A stretch of 64,000 nt of DNA. Source: Meandrina meandrites (lineage: Eukaryota; Cnidaria; Anthozoa; Scleractinia; Meandrinidae). Location of the stretch: the NCBI GenBank assembly GCA_963693305.1, contig OY855914.1, positions 7,769,001 to 7,833,000 on the forward strand. The letters run 5' to 3'. Shown one piece after another: positions 23,592 to 35,470 of the stretch. Within the stretch, counting starts at the first letter, position 1; each line of letters starts with the position of its first letter. The notes below the pieces were generated by a model. It made no database searches and had not been told where the DNA came from. It worked only from the letters and a program-made list of their open reading frames with translations. The position numbers and the translations under genes are program-made.

Positions 23592-23928
23592 ATTTAGAAC
23601 CAGACCTACAGATTCACTATCAAATTCTGCTACTTTTATTCCTTACAAACTAAATCAAAAAGACAATTTATCTCCAGCTTTTAGAAAGGCGTTCACAAAT
23701 GAATTATTATTAGTAATTATTCGTTCAGTAATTATACATGATTCTGTCAAGGAAAATATCATCCCATGATGCAGTTTCCGAAGAAAATTGTAATTTATCC
23801 TCACTGCATATCTATTGTAGCGATCACGAAGAACTAAGTTATGGGAGAAATCCGCGACCGCCGAGGCAAGAGATATGCAGCAAGGCTAGGTGAGAGGTGG
23901 TCACCGCCACCAGGGGAGGAGGGAGGGG

Positions 23929-24104
23929 CGCAAAGCGCCTTCCAAGGCAATCTCGTCATACTGCGAGATCCCGCGCCGCACAGCCAGATTTTATGCCTGA
24001 ATGGCCGCAAAGGATCATACTAGACGCCACCAACCCGGATCCTCGGGATTAAAGGAATGAAGCGTGCTTACATGACACGCTAATTATATATGCAGTGAGA
24101 ATAG
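23929..24104. repeat. DIRS-like element internal direct repeat, left copy
   Basis: About 98 percent identical by eye to 28719-28895. It contains an AGCGTG-N9-CACGCT hairpin and ends GCAGTGAGAATAG. Confidence 0.85.
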
Positions 24105-24209
24105 AGGCAAGATGAACATCGCCGGGCTGCTTTCCAGGGATGTGAAACCTGAAGAAAAGAAGTTTATGTAGGTAAAATGCTCGTCAAAGAAAAGCCAGAT
24201 AGTCGTCAC

Positions 24210-26382
24210 TCAACAGACACAGCGAAACGCCCAAAGGTCCCATTGGAGCGGTCTAGGGAACCAACCCTGAGTCGCGGCAGAAGGAAAAAACAAAACAAAA
24301 TCGTAGCCTTTCCGCCCCAGGAGAAAACGATCAACGCTAGTAGCTTGCAAGAACGCCCACCAGTACCGACGAGGCTGTATGTCTGGCACGATTATAGTGA
24401 AGGGGCACTGATAATGCGAGTCAATGAAGAAACGAAGGAGTGGACCGATCAATATCAACGGGGGGGGAAAACAAAAAGGTTTCCCCCGGAAGGCAACTGT
24501 TGTGAAAACACGTTGATACCGGATGACTCTGGGGTGTGGCATGGCGTAAAATGCGGCAGACGATTACCAAGCCGATCACGGCGGCAGTTGCTGTCAAGTG
24601 ACATGAGATCAAAGGTATGCGGACCGAACATCTCTGGACACGGGACCACGCCTCCTCAGAAAGGGTACAATCAAGGTCCGAAAAACGACGCGACGGGAGG
24701 TCGGCCGGGTTTTCAGCAGATGGAACGTAGTGCATGCTTATTAAAAAGTTGAAATCTTGACTGCATCGCAAAATCGCCTTATTAAAATCATTTATCTCTG
24801 AGTTATTTCCACTCTCGTTCTGCCACGACCCCAACAGAACTCTGCTATCCGTATGGACATCCACGCGGGAATTTCGAATCCTTGACTTGAAAGCATCCAA
24901 AGCACACAACAATGCCTTTGCCTCTAAAAGATTAATGCTGCCCGTTTCATCTCGCCAGTAATCCCGAGCCTCTATTCTGCCACCATCGGTCAACAAAACG
25001 CCTCCCCAAGCCCGTTTAGAAGCGTCGCAAAACAAAGTGACAGTGATGTGACTTTCCGATCTCCAGGGCAAACAATCCGTCCAGTCATCTAAAAATCACC
25101 AATACTCCAGCTCAGATTGGAGAAGACCAGTGACCTTGGTAGCAGCCTTTGAATTACATACAAGACCAGCAATGGCTTTGAAGACTTCACGTAGGTACAA
25201 CTTGCAACCAGCCACAGCCAGGCTAAAGGAAACGCCTTTACCGGCAAAACGTTGAAGGGTTTTCAATGTTACCATTTTGGACGCTAAAATGTCCTCCCTG
25301 AGTTCCTTAAATTTGACTCTTTTCCCCTCTGGAAGTACGAAAGCTTGCCGAATAGAATCACATATAAAGCCAAGAAACGTAACGAACGTGGACGGGACGC
25401 ATTGAGATTTCTCCAAATTAACAAAATAACCGGCCTCCACAAGTAGGTAACAGAGAATGTATGCCGCCGCCTCAGAATTCCGGTAGCTAGGGGCCCAGGG
25501 CTGCTCAGACGACTGAACAAAAAGCTGACCAACGTGTCGATCATCGATATATTGAGAAAGTGGAACACTAAACGAACGAGCTGCACCAGAAACCGCCAGG
25601 CCCAGGTTATGATAAAGGAAAGCACTAGCTTTCCAGCCAAAAGGTAACGTATAAAAAGTAAAGTAAAAACCCTGCCACTGCAAGCCGAAAAAGGTGCGGG
25701 AAGATGGGTGGAGATAAACGTGTTGATAACCGCTTTTCTCATCGAAGGATGTCTGGTAATGCCCGGGCAAGACATACCTCGGTAAATCCGACAAATGGTC
25801 CAACTTGAAAGGGAGATCCTTGATCCACAGATTAAGGTACCGCTCGTCGTGGCAGAGGCGTGGTTTCGAAGATTCAACGGTGAGGGGTAGGACCAGATAA
25901 GGCGGTTGGACCCGGCAAATCTCGCCCCAAACCGACAGGACTCCGGCCGAAACCCATTGCAATATCGTAGAGGAAATGAAATCCGAAAACTGAGCGCACG
26001 ACCTGGAATTTTCCAATACGATAGGAGGAGGACGATCCGAGTCAAAACTTCTTCCTTTGAAATCCCCCCTGAAATGGACGAAAAATTGTTCAACTCTCAC
26101 CCCCTCGTTAATTACAGCCATAAGGCCGACGTGCTTATTGCTGACACCGGACAATAACTTCTCCCAAACTTCCGGGTGCGCATGTAACGATCCAGCCCGA
26201 AAGTCATCTGGATTCCTAAAACGAAGGCTACGCAAAACTCCAAGAGCTGGATCCATTGCCACCATGGCAGGCGAAGCCAAGGGGCCAACGAAAGGCTGGG
26301 TTCCCTTAAAAACATCACACCAAGATGGCTCGACCGTCCCGCGGACGCTTACAGCGTCGCACAACTCCCTTCGAAAAACCAC
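24210..26382 (-). pseudogene. Reverse transcriptase / RNase H ORF of the DIRS-like element, disrupted
   Basis: The RT part (26382-25096) has the catalytic YIDD box and the lead-in DEKSGYQHVYLHP typical of DIRS and Ngaro elements. The RNase H part begins LFCDASKRAWGG and has the D, E, D, D carboxylates. A TGA at 25093-25095 separates them in the same frame. A length change in the C/G run at 24462-24469 shifts the C-terminal segment into another frame that continues to 24210. The element is not autonomous as it stands. Confidence 0.8.
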
Positions 26383-26859
26383 CTAAGGGAACAAGTGGAA
26401 AAAGGCAGAGATAAGAAACAGGGAGAAAACAAAAGGGAACCCAACCCTCCGTTGACCCCAGGCTCCGAATCAGGTCCAGAATTGAGGCACAGAGAAGGCC
26501 CCCCTAAGGTCAACGAGGGCAGAGTGAGGACCCCCCTCCCTAATTGGGGAGCTAGAATATGTGAGAACAAGACCCAAGCAATAATAAAAACATGGCGTAC
26601 AACAATCCATAAGACAACACAAACTGAGACAGCTGGTAATCAAAGGATCTTTATTAAAGAAATACTGAAGGCGCCTACAGACATAACTTAAGAACGCCGA
26701 ACTACAAAAGCCAGTGAAAGGTGGAGAAAAACAACTCTCGAGGGCAAAAAACTTAATACAGCAACGATTGCCTCCTCCAAAGCAAGGCTAATGTTTACCG
26801 CCTCTGAACCCCCCCCCCCCCCCCCCGGGGACTATGATAAGGAAATTGAGACAGGCGTT

Positions 26860-27340
26860 GGTTGAACTACATTCACGTGCCATATGGCCGAAACAATTGC
26901 AATTAAAACAACGAACATTTCCCTAAGGCCTCGGGCGGGCGTAACGCAATCCGCGTGACGGAGCTGCCGCAGCCCTGGAAGAGGATTTCAAAATTGAATT
27001 AGCCTCCTTCGCAATCCTTGCCCGAACTGGATCCTCCAAAAGGCCAACAAGGAGCCTTTGCAACGATTCGTTATCCAGTAGATCTGCTCTCGCTCTGACT
27101 TCATCGAGGGCCGCCGCGTACAAGTCGGCTTTCTCGTGTGCTTCGTTCCTGGCGAGGCGCACCAAAGACTGCAAAAGCTCTATCGCCTCATATCGATCAA
27201 ACATGTTCAACGGACGGTTTAAATGTCTACGGAGAGTAATCAAGGCGTTCTCCGTGCTTCGACGCGTTCCCTCGTCCTCCAAGGTCTTCAATTTCTTTTC
27301 AAGAACTTGAACACGATCAGGAGTGGCTGAGAAAGAAGAA
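26860..27340 (-). pseudogene. Gag-like ORF with CCHC zinc knuckle, interrupted by TAG
   Basis: A helical, charged ORF (27291-26923, with possible extension to an acceptor-like site near 27336) ends in an in-frame TAG. Directly after it, in the same frame, comes a CCHC knuckle (CFNCNCFGHMAREC). This order is usual for a gag. The TAG may be a mutation or readthrough; the sequence cannot tell. Confidence 0.6.
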
Positions 27341-27504
27341 AAAACATACGGGGATAAAAAGTCAGATCCACCGTCTGGCTAACAAGAAAGGGGCCAAAAC
27401 GCTAATAATCCTAAACGAAGTCTGAAAAAACTCCTTTGGCCTTTGCGACTCCCACCAAAATTCTTATCCCTTTAAAATAGCCCTCATAATCTCCCCACTC
27501 CTAA

Positions 27505-27960
27505 ACATTGCTCCATAAATTTATTATTGCCTTTGCCACATCCTTACTTTCCTCAATTTCTCTTTTTCTCTTCTATCCTTCTCATCCATTGCATTTCATA
27601 TGCTTTGCTTTCACATACGTTTTATCCTCCCTTCCTTTCCTCTTTCCATCTCCTCCCTTTTTTTTCCTTTTCTTTTTTCTGGCGCTATCTTAAAGTTCAC
27701 TTTTTCCTCTTTCTCCTTCTCCTCTTTCCTTTTCTCCTTTTCCCTCGTTCCTCTTTCTTTTTTTTTTCTGGCGCTATCTCATAAATCACTTTCCTCTCCT
27801 ACTCCTTCTCTTTCCTTTTCTGCTTTCCTTCCTCCTCTTTCCTCCGTATTCTCTCTTTTTTTTTTTTTTTTTTCTGGCGCCACTTTTCCTCTTCTGTTCC
27901 TTTCATTTTCCTCTGTCTCTTGTTCTTTTTTCCTTTTCTTTCTTTTAATTTTTTGCGCCA
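27505..27960. repeat. Pyrimidine-rich tract within the DIRS-like element
   Basis: About 450 bp of CT-rich sequence on the plus strand with four spaced TTTTTCTGGCGC motifs. It lies between the gag-like ORF and the proline-rich ORF. The open frames across it are composition artefacts. Confidence 0.7.
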
Positions 27961-28448
27961 AATCTTAATTCACTTCTCTCTTTGTCCTGACAAAAGCGCC
28001 ACTAAACTAAGCGCTTTCACCTCTAAAGCTCTTTCTTAAATATCACCGCACAAAACAAAAGGAGCTTACCGACAATGGAAACAATACAACCACGAAAAAC
28101 ATGTAAACGAAGAAACGCGGAGGCGGCAAACGTGCGAACAAAAGCAGGGAAAAGAAGCACATAAAAATATATAAAGAAAATATAACATACGCATAAAGAA
28201 AATGCAACAACGAACTAAAACCGAGCACTCCGAGCGCGGGAGAGCAAAAAATTAAGCAGAGTAAACTGAAACACAACAACACGAAAAATGCGCAAAGACA
28301 TAACAAGGCGGGCAAGAAAACAAAGACTAGCAGCGAAGCCCACGTGGGAAGGCGAACTATGAAGGTGCGAAGGAACGCGGCCTAGCAAACTGCTGAAAAA
28401 CAAGCAACGAAACATGGAGAAACATAACTAATGCAAGCAAATACAAAA

Positions 28449-28644
28449 CTAGGCGACCAAAAAGCCGAAACACGCCGGCAAAGAACGCGAAGAACACACG
28501 CAGAAACCACAAAAGACCAAAGCAATTACCTCAACGTCTTCCACGGGTTCGGCTGGCTCGGCGGGCGGAACAACCACCTCAACTGCAACTGGGTCTTCTG
28601 GTGGAACAGGGCCAGGAGGTGGAGGCAAGACAGGCTCAGCCATT
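28449..28644 (-). other. Proline-rich ORF start of the DIRS-like element
   Basis: The stretch from MAEPVLPPPPGPVPPEDP to VEDVE is followed by GTAATT, which could be a donor. I could not match its phase to the gag-like ORF, so the link is uncertain. Confidence 0.4.
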
Positions 28645-28718
28645 ATCGAAACTTGAGGGAAAACAGAAAGCTGACACACGAGAATGACAAAGGCTGGTGG
28701 CGGTGACAAAAGACTAAG

Positions 28719-28895
28719 CGCAAAGCGCCTTCCAAGGCAATCTCGTCAAACTGCGAGATCCCGCGCCGCACAGCCAGATTTTATGCCTGAATGGCCGCAA
28801 AGGATCATACTAGACGCCAACAAACCCGGATCCTCGGGATTAAAGGAATGAAGCGTGCTTACATGACACGCTAATTATATATGCAGTGAGAATAG
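28719..28895. repeat. DIRS-like element direct repeat, right terminal copy
   Basis: Terminal copy of the repeat at 23929. Its last bases mark the junction with the interrupted LINE. Confidence 0.85.
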
Positions 28896-30586
28896 GGTGT
28901 CTCATTTCCAAACGCGGCACTTTAATGAACCCTTGAATTCAGATCAGGAAGCGATCATTTCTGAGTTGCGAAGTCTAGAAAATGCGCCAGCTCAATCGAA
29001 TTCTTTGAACGACCTGATAACTGAGCTCGAAATATACGCAGCGGCTAAAAAACTTAAAACTAAAAAAACTCCGTTTTCAGACAAAATCAGAAACGAAATG
29101 ATCAAATCCAGCCTGTTTATTTGAAATTATTTAATACGGTTCTAAGATCGGGCCGTGACTATGCCTCAAACATGGTGTACAGTGGTCTTATCACACCAAT
29201 TTTTAAAAATGGGACTAAAAGTGATCCCTCAAACTACCGTGGCGTGGAATCTGTGTTTCTAGCTGTCTTGGAAAATTATCTTGCTCAATTCTCAACCAAA
29301 GATTTCTTGAACACGTCCAGTTACTTGAGATACTTCATAAATCTCAAATTGGGTTTTTAGCAAATAATCCAACAGCGGATCACGTTTTTACGCTACGGAC
29401 ATTAATAGATAAGTATGTCGATTGTCATCAAACGAAAGTATATAAGCGTGTTTTGTCGACTTTAGAAAAGCATTTGATTCGGTATGGCACGTTGGACTTC
29501 TATACAAGCTGTTACAAATTTATGTCCGAGGAAATTTCTATAATTTAATAAAAAGTTTATACTCGAACTCTACCTGCTCTATAAGAATTGGCAACAACAG
29601 AACGCGCCCTTTTCGGTATGCAAGAGGTGTACGCCAAGGGTGTATTTTAAGTCCTTTGCTCTTTAACCTATACGTTAACGATTAGCTTTTTCTTTTAACA
29701 ATGTTCTATCCGATCCGTTCATACTGCTAAATGGCACCAAACTCAACTCCCTTTTTTATGCAGACGACTTACGGCGCGTTCGTTTGGGAATATTCTGGAA
29801 TAAGAACATATCCTGGGAGCAGAATAGCCGGAATGGAAATCCAAGTATTCCGGAATAGGAAGAGCAGCCAAACGAACGCTAACTTGCATTATTCCAATTA
29901 TTCTTATTCCAGATTGATCCCAAACGAACGCGCCCTTAATTATTTTATCACGATCAAAACTAGGATTGCAAAATTATCTTAACAAGGTATCTTCACATTG
30001 CAACTCCTGGATGCTAAACATAAACCCTAAGAAAACCAAAATAATGATTTTCCAACGACGTACAAAACGATATCATTATGCTTTTTACGTAGGCAGTGAA
30101 AAAAAATAGACATTATTCAAGACTATACCTATTTAGAGACTCGCATCTCATCTTCAGGAAATTTTACACTCTCACTTGAACACCTACGACAAAAAACTCT
30201 TCATGCTTTGTTTAGCCTGCGACGACACACGGACTTCAATAAACTGAAACCTTCAATAGCATGTAAAATTTTCGATTCAAAGATCTTACCAATCTTAACC
30301 TACAACAGTGAAGTTTGGGGTGCCTTTGTGTAATCAGACTTTAAGTCGTGGGACCTTTCCCCAAATGAGAGAACTCACTGATAGTTTTGTAAACGATACT
30401 TAGATGTACACAACAAGGCATCCAATATTGCATATAGAGCTGAACTTGGTAAATTCCCACTGGTTATTGATATAAATAAGAAGGTATTAAGTTATCTAAA
30501 TTACCTACACCAAAAGGATGAAAACTCTATAGTCAGACAAGCCTTAGATATATCGATTGATCTTAATGATAACGGAAAAAATAGTT
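28896..30586 (+). pseudogene. LINE reverse transcriptase, 5' part (copy A), decayed
   Basis: Frameshifted fragments carry non-LTR RT blocks in order: GLITPIFKNGTKSDPSNYRG, the TLIDKYVD helix, RQGCILSPLLFNLYVND, FYADD (split by a MITE), and LRQKTLHALFSLRRHTDF. Stops and frameshifts are frequent. The 5' side was split by the DIRS-like insert, so earlier LINE sequence lies left of 23790. The clade is not certain (a CR1/Jockey-like group by motif style). Confidence 0.75.
29772..29935. mobile_element. MITE in the LINE RT active-site box (copy A)
   Basis: Ends CGGCGCGTTCGTTTGGGA and its mirror are flanked by TTA. The insertion is immediately after the codons for the catalytic YADD, and the same insertion is present in copy B. 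Confidence 0.8.
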
Positions 30587-32479
30587 GTTTTTTTTTAATT
30601 TACCGGACAAATTACGTACAGTGCTTACAGTAGAATTACTTACATCACAGTACATTAAGTTACAATGCGATTAAATTAAAAAAGGAAGCCTAATATTAAT
30701 AATACACGTTACTAGCAATATTACAATAACAGGTGTCATTTTTTTTATTTATATTGACATTGCAATACGCAGTGGACAGTGCAATATTTACGTCAACAAG
30801 AAACACGAACACACACACTAACTACTAAATCAAAGCTGCCCACGTTTCTTTAAATTGTTTTAGCTGGTTGTTTTTCACTGCTAAAGTGCGAAGACTGACG
30901 AGTTTGTCCTTTAGGCGCGAAAGAAAGCCCTCAAAGTCCAAGATGCCAACGCTTGCATTTACAGAGAAAATATGGTACTTAGCAATTATTATACAGTAGT
31001 TGAGGGCAGTCCAGTAGTTTGAGTCGCGATCCTGATGCCAGCCGTATAGAATTACACTCTTTGACAGAATAATGTGTTGGCTAAAACTAATCTGCCACCA
31101 ATTTGTAAAATGGGTCCAGAAATCCGAGGACTGACAGCATGTTAAAAACATGTGGGTCAATGACTGGCTTTCAAGATTGCAAAGGGGACATTTGTCATTG
31201 CTTGCCAGACCGGCGCGGAACAAGCTGTACTGCGTAGGTAAGATACCGTGGATAATTTTGAGTTGAAACATTGTAAGTTTTGCTTCTTTCATGATACGAA
31301 ATGGGAGGGTGTAAACAAGCTGAATATTTTCTTTAGTAAAGTCGTGATTTAGAAGTTTCGGTTCAGCTGTTGGAGCAAAGTATTTTTTCTCCAATAACTT
31401 TGAATATGCTAACTTCGTGGAAAAAAGTTTTAGAGGTATTGCAGATGCAGATTCCAAATTGCCGTGGGTTGTGTTGTGGAGGGCTATCTTCCATTCTTTT
31501 GGTATAGCATTTAAGAGGCCGTAATACATGGTGAACGGAAATTCTATTCGGTATTTTTCTTTTAATCCTGCTAATGATAGAAAATTAAAATCTGTATTAA
31601 GCAGGTCCTTAAGATATAGATGATGCCTTTTTTGAACCAGTCGCTTATAAAGATTGGCTTTACCATCCAGACAAATGCTGCGATTTTTCCAGATTATTCG
31701 TTCTCTTACGGGTTTCTCTTCATTGTCGGTTAGGAGTTTAAACTCTTGCCAGTAACCTAGAATTGTACGGTAAAATTCTGGGAGTTGATCTAGGTTGAGT
31801 AACTTTAAATCGTAGTCGCATTTAATAAGAAAATCAAGACCGCCGAGTTGAATGACCGCGTGATTTGGAATGGCTTTCCACGCGGCATCACTATGTTCTA
31901 TAAAGCGTTTAATCCAAGCTATTTTAAGAGAAAGTTCCATGATTTCAAAGTCAATCATTTTTAAACCACCATGTTTTATTTCTGCGATAATAGTCTTTTT
32001 CTTGATTTTGGGCGTCTTGCCGTCCCAAATGAAATTGAAAATTATTTTATTAATGCGGTCTATAAGAGGCTTCGAGATTGTCAAAAGGGAGGTGCTATAA
32101 ATTAGTTTGGCTAAACCCAATGCTTTAACGATGTTTATCTTGCCAAGTAAGGTGAACTTTCTTCTTTTCCAACTTTGTAACGTTTGTTCTAAAGTGCGAA
32201 TTTTCTCTTCGAAATTAAGCTTATCGGAAAGCTGGGGGTCATATGAAAAATGTACGCCGAGGGCGTGAACAGAGTCTTGCGGCCATTTGAAATCAAAAGG
32301 CTTATCGTTGCGATTTCTCCAAGAACCTAGCCACATTGCTTCAGTTTTGTGTTTATTGATTTCTAGGCCACTAACTTCCTTGAAGTCTTCTAAGAGCTTT
32401 ATTAAATGGGGGACAGACTCGAGATCGCGTACCTAAACCGTAGTGTCATCTGCGTACTGTGTACTTTTTATTTTTTATT
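30587..32479 (-). mobile_element. 5'-truncated L1-type LINE nested in the older LINE (copy A)
   Basis: A 10-bp target duplication (AAAAATAGTT) flanks it at 30577-30586 and 32480-32489. The minus-strand frame starts at the RT YADD motif (about 32450), is broken once by TAG, then runs open for 503 codons (32336-30825) to a CPLC-x8-H-x4-C knuckle and stop. The style is Tx1/L1-like. The A-rich 3' side lies at the left end. Confidence 0.85.
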
Positions 32480-32489
32480 AAAAATAGTT

Positions 32490-33235
32490 TTTACTCTAGG
32501 GTAATGAAAATAAAAGAATACTATAATTTTTATAATTTTAACTATAGTTCATTAAATGATTGTAAAATTAAACAATATATTAATGTCATGAAACAGAAGT
32601 ATATTTCACATTGGAACCAAACCCTACAAAACTCGCAAAAACTTAGTTTTTATAACACTATTAAAAATAATTATCGCCCTTTTACCAACTTAGTTTTAAC
32701 AAGAAGAAACCCTCTAAGGAAAACATTATTAAAACTGAGAATAAGCTGTCACAAACTTAGGATCGAAACAGGTAGATACGACAATATACCTCGGAATGAA
32801 AGACTATGCCACTTCTGCAATTGCAACAACATTGAAGATGAAACCCACTTTTTGTTAGATTGCTCAGCTTATTCTCTGGTACGAGACATATTCTTTTCTA
32901 AAATAGAATCCAAACTCCCATTACTACGACTACTACCACGCGAAACCTTAATATCACATCTTATGAATTCCACTGACTACTTTGTAAACACTCAGCTAAT
33001 TTCATTTATCTCGGCATGCTTTGAATTGAGAGACAATCTCGTTACAATGATCACAACTGAACTCAAACAGTTAGAATGAACAATTGTTGTAATTCTTTTA
33101 TTTTGCTTTTATGTTATTTTCTACTTTACTAGTTATCTTAGTTAATGAATTAATAAGTAATTAAATTTAAGTAGCTTTTGCAATACTGCTAATCCTATGT
33201 AGTCATGCAAATAAAGCTTGTTGTTGTTGTTGAAA
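32490..33235 (+). pseudogene. LINE 3' part (copy A) with zinc-knuckle region and tail
   Basis: The frame resumes after the nested L1 and runs open to 33079, with a CHFC-x9-H-x4-C type knuckle near the C terminus. The 3' end has AATAAAGC followed by a TTG microsatellite, a usual LINE tail. Nothing of this 3' part is visible in copy B because the window ends first. Confidence 0.75.
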
Positions 33236-34992
33236 CTCTTAAAAGTTGTAATCCTAAAGCTTGTGAACTTTTAAATTCATTTTCTCAGGTTCTGTTAAGA
33301 AATTGTTTTACCAAAATTATTTACACCTTATTGCAAACTTTTGTGGTTACTGCTTCATACATCTTATCAAAAGAAATCTTTTCTAACAACACTAAACATC
33401 GAAAACAAATTTCGAAGTTCCATTGAATTCTACAAAATCACTTAAAAGACGATTTTACAAAATGACTAAACGTAAGATTTTGCCTACATGGGGGTAGCGA
33501 CCATATACGCACGTACGCACGTGCTAACCTACAGAAATCTAAAAAATATACATTTTTAGCGAAGAGCATCTTTTTGCCGGACAGGGTTTTTCTCACTACG
33601 CTACCGCGATTTTGTGATATTACTTATGATTAAATACACTATTCAGTCTAATACGGAAGTTCAAAACCCAGTCATCACTATGCAAATAACAAAATGAACT
33701 CAACAAAAACAAAACAGATCAAAATCCACCAATCGCAACACACAGACTTGACCTTTTTAACGCCTTGGACTGAGAGCTCTGCAGCGTAAAACGCAATCAT
33801 TTGAGTTTTGGACTTCAGAGTTCACGTATCTTTGACCATCCTCGGAAACCCAGGGCTACAAAGGGGCGGGAAGAGAAGGGAGGTGTTTTGGGTTTTGAGA
33901 ATGAGAAGCCTTAGACTTTAGTCGAGACCCTCGATTTCAAAAGGCAGGCATATATCTGCTCACGTATCCTGCGGTAACCTGCTGAACGCAGTTTTAGCGG
34001 CATTAAGCAGGGGCATCAAGCGATTAAAACCTCTCCTCGCAGCACTATGAGTGCGGAGAGTTTGTCCGCCCTGACAACTCTCCACATTGATAAGCATAGA
34101 AAGGCCAGATCTCGTCATTGACAATGTGGTTTTGAAATTTGCCTGTCTGAAGGGGAGACGTCTTGCCCTTTGCTTGTTAACACTGGAAAACACTGTTAAA
34201 ACCTATTAGTAATTGTTCCCAAGGTTGACACTTACACAACATAAGTAAATGTTACTTATAACTGAACGTTTTTCCATGTTCTGATTTTTGAAACTGTCCC
34301 CAGGAAATCGTGGGAAATAGCATTTCCTAGACTTGCTCGTTCTCGCGCTTCGCGCTCACTGTCTCGCTTCGCGCGCTGTTAGCTCCACTTGTAGGCAAGT
34401 CTAAGCATTTCCGAGCCCCTAAAAATAAAAATTTTCTCGGGGGCACCCCCAGAGGTTCGCCCTTAAATTGGTTTTTCTTGCACACTCCACGAAAAATGCA
34501 CCATACTCCAATGGCCTTCCCTCGTCCGTGTAATACCCAATACATTGCTACATTCTCCTTCTCATTTCGATAAATCGCCGCAGTAACTGGCAAGAGAACA
34601 CGATCATTTTGTTGCGCCATATTCAGTCCAGTCGGTGCTCACTGCGGTGTGTTCCTGCTTCCCGCCAATTTTGCTTAGTATATGTACCTAGTAACCGAGA
34701 GTGAATTCATAACTCATACCCTTACTCCAGTTTAACGACAGCCCGCGATCATTGGAAATAGCGGATGAAAAACATGGGTGCAGAGACAATATCACGAGAT
34801 GATTTCCTTTAACGTTTTTTATTTCAATTTTATTTGTCTTCCCTTTAACTGAGTTTTGTTCCCGTAATCCCCCAAACGGATAACTTTGTTTTGTGGTAAC
34901 AATAAATCTTTCGTATCAGAAATTACATTGTTTTATATCGTGACTTGATATGTAGCACGTTGCGGTATGTGCTCGAACATAACCTGGGACGA
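33236..34992. other. Intergenic, no gene recognised
   Basis: AT-rich sequence, with a minus-strand 77-codon frame at 33960-34193 that I could not assign. A CGCTTCGCGC-rich low-complexity patch lies at 34340-34380. The duplication junction must lie in this region or the next. Confidence 0.5.
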
Positions 34993-35470
34993 TGCCCCGT
35001 GAATTTGTTCACCGATCAAGGAAATGAATTCTACAACAAACACACGAAACGTTTGTTGGAAGAGTACACTGATCATTATTCTACCGAAGGAGAGTCCAGC
35101 TGAGTCCAAAAAGCCTCCGTTTCAATCGCACGCTGAAGGAACTCACCTACAATTACATGTCAGACCACAACTCAGACGCTTTACACGAACGAACGGACAG
35201 ATACAACCAACACGTACATTCAAGCATTCAAATGGCCCCCGCCGACGGGAACGACTACAATGCCGAGGTGGTTTAGGAATGGTTGTCCAAACCCACAGTT
35301 CCGTTGAACCCTTGCAGATTTTAATCGGAGGATTTCGTCAGAACCACAAAGTTGCTGAAGGAGAAGAAATGAGGCGCGTTCGATTTCAAGAGTGCCAAGG
35401 GGGCGTGGACACGAGTCGTATACACCAGGGGTTCTGGAACCCCCCTTTGGTCCACGACCTTGACTATCAT
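34993..35470 (+). pseudogene. Retroviral-type integrase remnant, frameshifted
   Basis: Three frames in succession carry pieces that resemble the core and C-terminal part of a DDE integrase of the Polinton/Maverick or Ty3-like kind, including the TDQG-x-EF block. Stops and at least two frame changes make it non-functional. No neighbouring capsid, polymerase or LTR was seen. Assignment to a family needs a profile search. Confidence 0.45.

Larger units (their letters stand above)
23791..28895 (-). mobile_element. DIRS-like retroelement, 5.1 kb, private to copy A
   Basis: The insert splits the LINE between 23790 and 28896; the copy B LINE runs straight across (near 60715). Minus-strand parts in order are a proline-rich ORF start, a gag-like ORF with a zinc knuckle, reverse transcriptase, and RNase H with the DIRS-type C-terminal segment. 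A 176-bp direct repeat lies at 23929-24104 and 28719-28895, and a short inverted copy of the right terminus (core CTCACTGCATAT) sits at the left terminus. No tyrosine recombinase gene is readable. Split repeats and absence of a target duplication fit tyrosine-recombinase retroelements. Confidence 0.75.

Noticed and set aside
24177..24752. Plus-strand 191-codon frame in the DIRS-like element
   Set aside because: It overlaps the minus-strand RNase H region, which has clear motifs; no motif on this strand.
27508..27968. Several Ser/Phe/Leu-rich plus-strand frames that look like membrane proteins
   Set aside because: Artefact of the pyrimidine-rich tract in the DIRS-like element.
33960..34193. 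Minus-strand 77-codon frame, perhaps a hAT transposase C terminus
   Set aside because: Similarity too weak to judge by eye, and no flanking transposon ends.
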